From contig JADHLS010000130.1 in NCBI GenBank assembly GCA_016780605.1, positions 1-9,766 of the forward strand: 9,766 nucleotides of DNA, in the 5' to 3' direction. Shown in pieces: positions 1 through 6,393 of the stretch. The stretch is from Reyranella sp. Lineage in GTDB: Bacteria > Pseudomonadota > Alphaproteobacteria > Reyranellales > Reyranellaceae. The translations under genes and the position numbers were made by a program. Under the pieces are notes generated by a model. That model was not told the DNA's origin. It did no database searches and saw only the letters and a list, made by a program, of their open reading frames with translations. The first letter of the stretch is position 1. Each line of letters opens with the position of its first letter.

Positions 1-689
1 GCGTCGCGCTGGCCCATATCGCACACCTTGACCGCCTCGATCGAGGGCACCGGGCTGTGCGCGGCCCTGGCATAGGCCTCGACTTCGTTCTTCGGGACCT
101 CTTGCGCAAAGCCGATGACCGCGATGGACGGCGCGTGACCGTCGGGCTGCGGCGGGAAATTGTAGGTCGCCGCCAGGGTCGCCGGCGTCAGGGCCGTGAG
201 CGGCGTGGCTGCGGCGCCGCGTTGGAAGAAGGTGCGCACGGCGCGGCTATCCTCCAGCCCGATGACGGCTTGGACAACCCCCGCGAGCATCGGATTCAGT
301 GTAATCGGTCCCCTGTAGCTGCGGCAGGTGAGGTCGTCGTGCTTGAAGAGGCCGAGCCGGACAGCGAAAGCCTTGGCGAACGCCGCCGCATCGCCCCGCA
401 GCACCATCGTGCGCTGCGCCGGACCGGCCCGGATGACGTTGAGACCGGTTTTCTTGGCAAACGAAATGACCTTGTAAATATCGGCATCGGACGCACTATT
501 GAGCATGGCGTGCTGGGTGGGATGGATCACCGCCGGCGCCGCGATGGCCGGCCCGGGCGCCGGCGGGCGCCGCCCCATGCGCAACCTTACTGTCACATCG
601 ACCGTCGAACCGCGGTGGAGATCGCCAACACGGCTCGCCTTCGCCGCGAAAATCGCGTCCGATCCCAGCAATACCGTCGGGCTTGTCAT
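1..689 (-). CDS. S53 family serine-carboxyl protease (sedolisin/kumamolisin), N-terminal part
   Basis: This frame is open from an ATG at 689 to the left edge, giving 229 residues with no stop. The N-terminal half matches the pro-kumamolisin activation domain: a VDVTVRLR strand (about residues 30-37), a region like 'A..F..A.AV.LG.F' (102-115), and the prodomain end 'VVQAVIGLEDSRAVRTFF' (138-155). Then comes the linker signature LTPATLAATYNFPP (167-180), which in this family leads into the subtilisin-like catalytic domain; SIAVIGFAQ (188-196) is its first strand. The catalytic Glu-Asp-Ser triad would lie beyond the edge and cannot be checked. A Shine-Dalgarno-like GGGGGAG lies about 8 bases before the ATG. 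I see no signal peptide: the N-terminus is not hydrophobic. Known members are acid-active endopeptidases made as zymogens that cleave off their own prodomain. It diverges from the M20 peptidase gene across 68 bases. The family call is from remembered motifs, not a search. Confidence 0.85.
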   Translation of the reverse strand, partial: MTSPTVLLGSDAIFAAKASRVGDLHRGSTVDVTVRLRMGRRPPAPGPAIAAPAVIHPTQHAMLNSASDADIYKVISFAKKTGLNVIRAGPAQRTMVLRGDAAAFAKAFAVRLGLFKHDDLTCRSYRGPITLNPMLAGVVQAVIGLEDSRAVRTFFQRGAAATPLTALTPATLAATYNFPPQPDGHAPSIAVIGFAQEVPKNEVEAYARAAHSPVPSIEAVKVCDMGQRD

Positions 690-710
690 GCGTTACCGCT
701 CCCCCAATGG

Positions 711-723
711 TAGCAATATGCTA
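711..723. promoter_or_regulatory. Operator-like palindrome in the divergent intergenic region
   Basis: Seen: TAGCA-ATA-TGCTA, a perfect 5-bp inverted repeat with a 3-base centre, lying in a locally AT-richer patch in the 68 bases between the divergent S53 protease and M20 peptidase genes. It overlaps a possible minus-strand -10 (CATATT, 720 to 715) placed 16 bases from a loose -35 (TGGACG, 742 to 737). Inference: it could be a binding site for a regulator of one or both genes. A 5-bp arm is short and can arise by chance, so confidence is low. Confidence 0.25.
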
Positions 724-757
724 GGCTAGTGCCGTCCGTCCAGAGAGGAAACGTCTT

Positions 758-2092
758 ATGTCGCCAATTCCGAACACCGACTGGCCAAGTCTGCAGGACG
801 AGGCGGTCGATCTTCTCAAGGAACTGGTGCGCATCCCGTCTATCACACCGGCTGACGCCACACTCGAATATCCTTCCGTCGGCGAGACCATGGTCTGCCG
901 CGCCATCCAGGACAAGCTTACGAAGGAAGGCATCGCGTCGGAAATCCTCGCCAAGGTCGAACGGCGCGGGAACATCGTGGCGCGCCTGAAAGGCGATGGG
1001 ACGGCCAAGCCGGTGCTGCTGCTCGGCCATCTCGATGTCGTCGGGATCGACGGCAATTGGACACCGTCGATCCACCCCTTCGCCGCCGACGTCGTCGACG
1101 GCCGCATGTACGGGCGCGGCACCGCCGACATGAAGTGCATCGTGGTCATCCACCTCATGACCATGCTTGCGATCAAGCGTTACGGCATCAAGCACAAGCG
1201 CGACGTCATCCTCGCCGGCGTCGCGGCCGAGGAATCGGGCAGCGCCGTCGGCGTGCGCTGGCTGATCGACAAGCACTGGGACAAGATCGCCGCCGAGTTC
1301 TCCCTGAACGAGGGCTTCACCGGCGGTCCCCAATACGATCCGCGCGACAGCGTGCCGCCCGAGGAGAAGAAGCTCCTCTGGGTCGGACTGGAAGCCATCG
1401 AGAAGCGGATCCTGGTTGCCAAGATCACGGCCATCGGCCATGCCGGCCACGCCTCGAGCGCGCAGGCGGACAACGCCATCAACCGGCTGGCAACGGCCTT
1501 GTACAAGCTGCAGGCGCACCCGCGCCCGGTCACGCTCAATCCGATCTCCGCAGCCTTCGCCCATGCCGTCAGGACGTACTACGGCATCGACCTCACCGCC
1601 GATCCGTCGGCGCGGGTCCAGGCGATGTTCACCGACGCCGTCGTCCCGACCTTGATCCACGGCGGCACCGAAATCGTCGTGCTGCCCGAAAGCGCCAGTG
1701 TCACGGTCGTCTGCCGCCTGCTGCCCACCACCAAAGTCGGCGAGTTCCAGCAATGGCTTGAAGCGGTCGTCGGCGGTCCAGGCGTAGAAGTCACCTATTC
1801 GACCGTGCCGCCGCCGGGAACGCCGGCCTCGTCACCCAATACCGCCCTGGTTGCCGCCTACGCCAAGGTGGCGCACCGCATGTACGGCGACCTTCCGGTG
1901 CTGCTGACCCAGGGGATCGGCACGACCGACAGCTTCTACCTGCGCCAGAAGGGCGTGGCGGCGTACGGAATCCACCCGCTCCTCGACAAGATCGACGAGA
2001 ACATGCACGGTCCCGACGAATCGATTCCCGTCGATTCTTTCAGGCAAGGCGTTCGCATGATCATGGAGACGGTTCTCGAGCTTGTGACGTAA
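758..2092 (+). CDS. M20 family metallopeptidase / amidohydrolase (ArgE/DapE/CPG2-type)
   Basis: A 444-residue dinuclear zinc hydrolase of the M20 clan, which removes acyl groups or C-terminal residues from N-acyl amino acids and small peptides. The ligand set is visible in order: H91 and D93 in LLGHLDVV, the bridging D124 in GRGTADMK, the catalytic pair E158-E159 in AAEESGS, E185 in NEGF, and the final H417 in ENMHGPDE. The lid/dimerisation domain starts near residue 215 and holds the HAGHAS loop (228-233). Length and domain order suit a full, intact enzyme. There is no signal peptide, so it is probably cytoplasmic. The start is ATG 758, with AGAGAGGAA (742-750) 7 bases upstream. The substrate is not predictable: this family includes acetylornithine deacetylase, succinyl-diaminopimelate desuccinylase and carboxypeptidase G2, and the residues do not decide among them. 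A biosynthetic ArgE or DapE role is not supported by the neighbours. Its 3' end is 9 bases from the convergent ThDP-enzyme gene. Confidence 0.93.
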   Translation: MSPIPNTDWPSLQDEAVDLLKELVRIPSITPADATLEYPSVGETMVCRAIQDKLTKEGIASEILAKVERRGNIVARLKGDGTAKPVLLLGHLDVVGIDGNWTPSIHPFAADVVDGRMYGRGTADMKCIVVIHLMTMLAIKRYGIKHKRDVILAGVAAEESGSAVGVRWLIDKHWDKIAAEFSLNEGFTGGPQYDPRDSVPPEEKKLLWVGLEAIEKRILVAKITAIGHAGHASSAQADNAINRLATALYKLQAHPRPVTLNPISAAFAHAVRTYYGIDLTADPSARVQAMFTDAVVPTLIHGGTEIVVLPESASVTVVCRLLPTTKVGEFQQWLEAVVGGPGVEVTYSTVPPPGTPASSPNTALVAAYAKVAHRMYGDLPVLLTQGIGTTDSFYLRQKGVAAYGIHPLLDKIDENMHGPDESIPVDSFRQGVRMIMETVLELVT

Positions 2093-2101
2093 GCCGCCAG
2101 C

Positions 2102-3775
2102 TCAGGTCTTCACCATGAGCTCGATCAGCGACGGACCCTCGATCCTGGCCAGCGCCCTGTCGAGCGCAGCATCGAAGCCCGCGGCCGTGTCGACACGCTC
2201 AGCCGCGACGCCGAAGCCGCGGGCGATGGCGGCGATGTCCATCGGCGGGTCGTTGAAGTCCATGCCGATCGGCCGGTCGTTGCCGTGGAACAGCTTCAGT
2301 CGGTTCTTGAGGATCTGATAGCCCGCGTTGTTGGCGATGACGAAGATCACCGGCAGCTTCTGGTTGGCCGCACTCCACAGCGCCGTGATGGAGTACATGG
2401 CGCTGCCGTCGCCGATCACCGCGAACACGCGCCGCTTGGGCTCGGCGATCTGCACGCCGACTGCTGCGGCAATGCCCCAGCCGATGCCGCCGCTGACATT
2501 GCCGAAGTAGGAGTTGCGGTCGCGGAAGGGGAAGTAGTTGAACAGCGTCGTCGTGGTAGTGAGCCCTTCCTCGACCAGGATGGCGTCGCTCGGCATCTTC
2601 TCGCAGAGCCGCATCATCGCCCATTCGGCCTGCAGTGGCTTCTCGCTGGCGGGCTGGCTGAGCTTGGCCTTGCGCGCCGCGCGCTGAGCGCTCCAGTTGC
2701 GCGTCGCGATCTCGGCCAGCGAGGCCTTGGCCCTGTCGGCAAGCGCAGCTCCACCGAGCGTCTTCAGGAGCGGCACCAGTGCCTTCAGGGTCTCCTTTAC
2801 ATCGGCGCGGAGCGCAATCTCGGCCGGGAAGTTCTTGCCCATCTCCCAGTCGCGCAGGCCGATCATGGCCACCGCGGTCGTCTCGGGCAGGGGCTCGGTC
2901 TCGCTCCACACCGACATCTTGAGCACGTCGGCGCCGACGCAGAACATCAGGTCGTAGTCGGAGAGGATGCGGCGCACGTTCTTCTGGTCGCGGTTGAGCG
3001 CGCCGAGATAGGCGATGTGCTCCGACGGATAATGCGCACCCCACGCCACCGTCTGCTGCAGCACCGGCGCGCCCAACGTCTCGGCGAGCGCCGTCGCCTC
3101 GGCGAAAGCATCGGCGGTCGTGATCTCGTGGCCGGCCAGGATCACCGGCTTCTTGGCCGACAACAGCCGGCGCGCGAGCTGCTCCAGCGCGGCGTCGCTG
3201 GGCCGCACCGCCGTGTCGACGCGGGTCGCCGCGGCCATGTCGATGGCGGCCTCGTTGTTCAGGATGTCGCCGGGCAGCGAGATGAATACCGGCCCGGTCG
3301 GCGCCGTGGTCGCGACCTTGGCGGCGCGACGCAGGATGCGCGGCAGGTCTTCGATGCGATTGACCTCGGTCGCCCATTTCACCACCGGCGCCGCGATCGG
3401 CACCAGCGGCGCATAGAGCAGGGGCTCGGTGAGCCCATGGCCCTGTTCCTGCTGGCCCGCCGTCACGATCATCGGCGTGCCCGACATCAGCGAGGTATAG
3501 ATCGAGCCGATGGCGTTGCCGAGGCCCGGCGCCACGTGGACGTTGCACGACACGAGCTTGCCCGAGGCGCGGGCGTAACCGTCGGCCATGCAGATGACGA
3601 CAGCCTCCTGCAGGCCGAGCACATAGCCCATCTCTGGCGCCGAGGAGAGCGCATGCATGATCGGCAGCTCGGTCGTGCCGGGATTGCCGAACATCTTGGT
3701 GACGCCCTCGTCGCTCAGCACACGGAGAAAGGCGTCGCGGCCGGTGATGGTGTTGGAGACGCGGGCGTCGGGCAT
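2102..3775 (-). CDS. Thiamine diphosphate-dependent decarboxylase, benzoylformate decarboxylase-like
   Basis: A 557-residue ThDP enzyme with the three usual domains: N-terminal Pyr domain (about 1-175), central domain (about 190-340) and C-terminal PP domain (about 380-557). FGNPGTTELP (29-38) and LQEAVV (55-60, with E57, the cofactor-activating Glu) are the Pyr-domain signature; the GDGS motif (455-458), ending in NN (482-483), is the ThDP/Mg motif. Segments such as FGNPG.xELP, NVH, IVTAGQQ and VVKW closely resemble Pseudomonas benzoylformate decarboxylase (MdlC), which makes aldehydes from aromatic 2-oxoacids. By-eye alignment matches MdlC E47 to E57 and H70 to H80, but MdlC S26 to T34 and H281 to S288, so the substrate may differ. 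The frame stays open upstream to an ATG at 4003, but ATG 3775 is chosen: it has a strong Shine-Dalgarno, begins exactly where family homology begins, and avoids overlap with the divergent kinase gene. Acetolactate synthase-like and other 2-oxoacid decarboxylase roles remain possible. Confidence 0.93.
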   Translation of the reverse strand: MPDARVSNTITGRDAFLRVLSDEGVTKMFGNPGTTELPIMHALSSAPEMGYVLGLQEAVVICMADGYARASGKLVSCNVHVAPGLGNAIGSIYTSLMSGTPMIVTAGQQEQGHGLTEPLLYAPLVPIAAPVVKWATEVNRIEDLPRILRRAAKVATTAPTGPVFISLPGDILNNEAAIDMAAATRVDTAVRPSDAALEQLARRLLSAKKPVILAGHEITTADAFAEATALAETLGAPVLQQTVAWGAHYPSEHIAYLGALNRDQKNVRRILSDYDLMFCVGADVLKMSVWSETEPLPETTAVAMIGLRDWEMGKNFPAEIALRADVKETLKALVPLLKTLGGAALADRAKASLAEIATRNWSAQRAARKAKLSQPASEKPLQAEWAMMRLCEKMPSDAILVEEGLTTTTTLFNYFPFRDRNSYFGNVSGGIGWGIAAAVGVQIAEPKRRVFAVIGDGSAMYSITALWSAANQKLPVIFVIANNAGYQILKNRLKLFHGNDRPIGMDFNDPPMDIAAIARGFGVAAERVDTAAGFDAALDRALARIEGPSLIELMVKT

Positions 3776-3780
3776 GATTT

Positions 3781-3786
3781 CCTCCC
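3781..3786 (-). promoter_or_regulatory. Ribosome binding site fixing the start of the ThDP decarboxylase
   Basis: On the minus strand GGGAGG lies 5 bases before ATG 3775, followed by the spacer AAATC. This is the strongest Shine-Dalgarno in the divergent region. It argues for the 557-residue product over a version extended by 76 residues, whose extra residues look unlike any family member. The remaining divergent stretch (3787-3854) must hold promoters for both neighbours, but I see no clear -10/-35 pair in it. Confidence 0.7.
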
Positions 3787-3854
3787 TGAACGGCGGCACG
3801 GTAGCGCGGCTGGACGCGGCGTGGAATGATCGTCGCCGCGATGCGAAAACGAAC

Positions 3855-4694
3855 ATGAGCGAGCTCGAGGACAAGGTTACTCGACTGTCCTGCTGGAAGG
3901 AGCAGCCCGTCGAGCTGGCGCCGCTGAAGGGTGGCCTCACCAACATCTCCTTCGTGGTGACCTGCCGCGGCGAGAAGTTCGTCGCCCGCTGCGGCGACGA
4001 CATTCCGGTCCATCACGTCTCCCGCGACCGCGAGCGCGCCGCATCGCGGGCCGCGTTCGAGGCCGGCCTGTCGCCCGAGCTGGTCCATGCCGAGCCCGGC
4101 ATCACGGTGCTGCGCTTCATCGACGGGCGCACTTTCGACGAAGCCGACATGCGCGCCAATGTCGGACGTTTGGTGCCGCTGCTGAAGGACTGCCACGCCA
4201 AGGTGGCGCGTCATCTGCGGGGACCGGCCAACGTCTTCTGGGTGTTCCATGTGATCCGCGACTACACGGCGTTGATCGACGCCGACCGCCGCTACCTCGC
4301 CGTCGCCGACCGGCTCGAGCAGGCGCAGGTGCCGATGCCGATCGTGTTCGGCCACCACGACCTGCTGCCCGGCAACTTCATGGATGACGGCCACCGCCTG
4401 TGGCTGATCGACTGGGAGTATGGCGGCTTCGGCACGGCGATGTTCGACCTCGCCAACCTGTCCGCCAACGGCGGCTTCGATGCGGCGCAGGACCATGCGC
4501 TTCTCGATGCCTATTTTGCGGGCAAGGTCGATCCGGCCCTGCGACATGCCTTCGCCGCCATGAAAGCGGCCAGCGCATTGCGTGAGGCGCTGTGGGCCAT
4601 GGTCTCGGATGTCCATCTCAGGACGGCCGGCGTCGACTACAAGGCGCACGCCCGGGACTATCTTGCGCGGTTCGAGCAGTTGATGCCCGCCTGA
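3855..4694 (+). CDS. Phosphotransferase, choline kinase / LicA-like (APH-choline kinase fold)
   Basis: A 279-residue protein with the protein-kinase-like fold of aminoglycoside phosphotransferases and choline kinases. Seen: a glycine-rich nucleotide loop GGLTNISFVV (26-35), the lysine region EKFVAR (40-45), a conserved Glu-bearing helix near DRERAA (58-63), the catalytic Brenner motif HHDLLPGN (H167, D169, N174) and the metal-binding LIDWEY (D186, 184-189). The 'HxDLLPxNF ... LIDWEY' form is typical of choline/ethanolamine kinases such as LicA, which phosphorylate the hydroxyl of choline using ATP. The real substrate is not shown. The start is ATG 3855: the frame is open further upstream, but that would run into the divergent decarboxylase gene, and homology begins near here. 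No convincing Shine-Dalgarno precedes it, so translation may be weak or the start may be slightly off. It is followed after 52 bases by the binding-protein gene and probably heads a three-gene operon. Confidence 0.88.
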   Translation: MSELEDKVTRLSCWKEQPVELAPLKGGLTNISFVVTCRGEKFVARCGDDIPVHHVSRDRERAASRAAFEAGLSPELVHAEPGITVLRFIDGRTFDEADMRANVGRLVPLLKDCHAKVARHLRGPANVFWVFHVIRDYTALIDADRRYLAVADRLEQAQVPMPIVFGHHDLLPGNFMDDGHRLWLIDWEYGGFGTAMFDLANLSANGGFDAAQDHALLDAYFAGKVDPALRHAFAAMKAASALREALWAMVSDVHLRTAGVDYKAHARDYLARFEQLMPA

Positions 4695-4720
4695 CGAGCA
4701 GCGGCCCGCTCCTTGCATGA

Positions 4721-4737
4721 CCCCCTGAAACAGGAGG
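4721..4737 (+). promoter_or_regulatory. Strong Shine-Dalgarno within a small hairpin, fixing the start of the binding protein
   Basis: AGGAGG at 4732-4737 lies 9 bases before ATG 4747 but only 3 bases before the alternative in-frame ATG 4741, so 4747 is preferred. The same bases form the right side of a short inverted repeat: CCTG-AAA-CAGG (4 bp), then one C/A mismatch and two more G-C pairs. The hairpin is weak and may be chance, but it could partly mask the ribosome binding site. Confidence 0.5.
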
Positions 4738-4746
4738 CCGATGCCC

Positions 4747-6351
4747 ATGAAGAAGACCTTGTCCGTCGCCGCTCTGCTCGCCGCCTCGGCGCTGTCGCTG
4801 GCGCCCGCCGCGGCGCAGGAGAAGGTGCTGCGCATCGGCATGACGGCGTCGGACATCCCGACCACGACCGGCATGCCCAACAACGGCTTCGAGGGCATGC
4901 GCTTCCTCGGCTTCCCGATCTTCGAAGGCCTGATCCTGTTCGACCTCACGCGCACCGACCAGCTCGCCACCCTGCGGCCGGGGCTGGCGGAGAAGTGGGA
5001 GCAGGCACCCGACGACAAGAAGACCTGGATCTTCCACCTGCGCAAAGGCGTGAAGTTCCACGACGGCACCGACTTCACCGCCGACGCCGTGATCTGGAAC
5101 CTCGAGCGTATCTTCAACAAGGACAGCGCGCAGTTCGAGCCGGGCGCCGTCGGCATCATGCGTAGCCGCGTGCCGATCCTCGCCTCGTACAAGAAGATCG
5201 ACGACTACACCGTGTCGATGACGACCACGCAGGTGGCGTCCTACTTCCCGTGGATGGTGCCCTACATCCTCAATGCCTCGCCGGCCTCGTGGGAAAAGAA
5301 CGGAAAGGACTGGGCCAAGGTCGCGGCGGTGGGACCGGCCGGCACCGGCCCGTTCAAGATCACCAACGTGGTGCCGCGCCAGTCGGTGACGCTCGCACGT
5401 AACGACGACTATTGGGATCCGGCCAAGAAGGCCAAGGTCGACCAGATCCTGCTGCTGCCGATTCCCGAGCCCAACACGCGGCTTGCCGCGCTGCGCTCGG
5501 GCCGCGTCGACTGGATCGAGGTGCCGCCGCCCGACGGCATTCCGTCGCTGAAGCAGGCCGGCTTCGTCATCTCGACGGGTTCCTACCCGCACGTATGGCC
5601 GTGGTTCTACAATATCGCCGCCAAGAACAGCCCGCTGGCCGACGTTCGCGTGCGCCAGGCGCTCAACTACTGCATTGATCGCAACGCCATCGTGACGCTG
5701 TTGAACGGCACCGCCGAGCCCTCGGTCGGCTGGCTGAAGCCCAACGACCCGGCCTTCGGCAAGCCCGAGAACCGCTACACCTTCGATCCCGCCAAGGGCA
5801 AGAAGCTCCTGGCCGAGGCGGGCTACAGCGACAAGAAGCCGTTGTCGTTCAAGGTCATGATCTCGACCTCTGGCTCGGGCCAGATGCTGCCGCTGCCGAT
5901 GAACGAGGCGCTGCAGGAGAACCTGAAGCAGGCCTGCGGCGTCGACGTCCAGGTCGAGGCCGTCGAATGGCAGGTCCTGCTGACGGTCGCCCGCGCCGTG
6001 CCCGACGACCCGTCGCTGAAGGGCGCCATGGCGCTCAATGTCAGCTCACCGTCGAGCGATGTCGGCATGATGTTTCGCTACTTCGCCGTGGCCAATTCCT
6101 CGCCGATGGGCTCGAACTGGGAGCAGTGGAAGGACGACAAGTTCGAAGACGCGATGAAGACCCTGTCGGAGGCGACCGACGAGGCCACCATCCAGAAGTA
6201 TTACGCGATCGCGCACGAGCGCCTGGTCGACAACCCGCCGTGGCTCTACATCGTCCACGACCTCAACCCGCGGGCCTTCAGCAAGAAGGTGAAAGGCTTC
6301 GTTTCGCCGCAATCCTGGTTCGTCGACCTGACGCTGGTCGACCTGCAGTGA
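4747..6351 (+). CDS. ABC transporter periplasmic substrate-binding protein, SBP_bac_5 (DppA/OppA/NikA-type)
   Basis: A 534-residue secreted binding protein for an ABC importer. It begins with a classical signal peptide: MKK, a hydrophobic stretch to about residue 19, and an APAAA-Q cleavage site (A23/Q24). Family 5 landmarks follow in order: FEGLILFD (59-66), GLAEKWE (79-85), the signature block with WIFHLRKGVKFHDG (94-107) and TADAVIWNLERI (111-122), GTGPFKI (199-205), ARNDDYWD (217-224), RLAALRSGRVDW (245-256) and VRQALNYCIDRNAI (302-315). The length is typical. Family members bind peptides, nickel complexes, opines, glutathione or other small solutes; the ligand here is unknown. No permease or ATPase gene is in the window, so it relies on components elsewhere or is an orphan. 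The start is ATG 4747 by Shine-Dalgarno spacing; ATG 4741 would add two residues. It lies between the phosphotransferase gene (52 bases) and the dioxygenase gene (42 bases), and is probably co-transcribed with both. Confidence 0.95.
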   Translation: MKKTLSVAALLAASALSLAPAAAQEKVLRIGMTASDIPTTTGMPNNGFEGMRFLGFPIFEGLILFDLTRTDQLATLRPGLAEKWEQAPDDKKTWIFHLRKGVKFHDGTDFTADAVIWNLERIFNKDSAQFEPGAVGIMRSRVPILASYKKIDDYTVSMTTTQVASYFPWMVPYILNASPASWEKNGKDWAKVAAVGPAGTGPFKITNVVPRQSVTLARNDDYWDPAKKAKVDQILLLPIPEPNTRLAALRSGRVDWIEVPPPDGIPSLKQAGFVISTGSYPHVWPWFYNIAAKNSPLADVRVRQALNYCIDRNAIVTLLNGTAEPSVGWLKPNDPAFGKPENRYTFDPAKGKKLLAEAGYSDKKPLSFKVMISTSGSGQMLPLPMNEALQENLKQACGVDVQVEAVEWQVLLTVARAVPDDPSLKGAMALNVSSPSSDVGMMFRYFAVANSSPMGSNWEQWKDDKFEDAMKTLSEATDEATIQKYYAIAHERLVDNPPWLYIVHDLNPRAFSKKVKGFVSPQSWFVDLTLVDLQ

Positions 6352-6359
6352 AACGCCGT

Positions 6360-6389
6360 ATCCTCCGGCAAAGACGAAGTCCGGAGGAT
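6360..6389 (+). promoter_or_regulatory. Perfect 9-bp inverted repeat masking the dioxygenase ribosome binding site
   Basis: ATCCTCCGG (6360-6368) and CCGGAGGAT (6381-6389) are exact reverse complements separated by 12 bases. The right arm contains CGGAGG (6382-6387), the Shine-Dalgarno of the PhyH gene, which starts at 6394. The left arm begins 9 bases after the stop codon of the binding-protein gene. Folded in mRNA, this would hide the ribosome binding site. There is no T-tract after the stem, so it does not look like a Rho-independent terminator. Inference: it may tune translation of the dioxygenase relative to the binding protein. Confidence 0.5.
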
Positions 6390-6393
6390 CGCC

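Noticed and set aside
57..713. A 218-residue plus-strand open frame at the left end
   Set aside because: It is antisense to the S53 prodomain frame, which carries recognisable family motifs throughout, and its own translation is arginine-rich without any domain.
2077..2122. Short AGCT-containing complementary segments at the convergent gene ends as a bidirectional terminator
   Set aside because: The matches are about 6 bases, lie inside coding sequence and leave a long loop; no T-tract is present on either side.
3657..3854. N-terminal extension of the phosphotransferase upstream of ATG 3855
   Set aside because: It would run antisense through the start of the decarboxylase gene, and the added 66 residues do not look like part of a kinase fold.
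3776..4003. N-terminal extension of the ThDP decarboxylase to an ATG at 4003
   Set aside because: The extra 76 residues resemble no ThDP enzyme, overlap the divergent phosphotransferase gene, and ATG 3775 has a strong Shine-Dalgarno exactly where homology starts.
2199..5192. A 997-residue minus-strand open frame spanning several genes
   Set aside because: Its translation is rich in Arg, Gly, Ala, His and Asp with no recognisable domain, and it overlaps three well-supported genes. It is a by-product of high GC at third codon positions.
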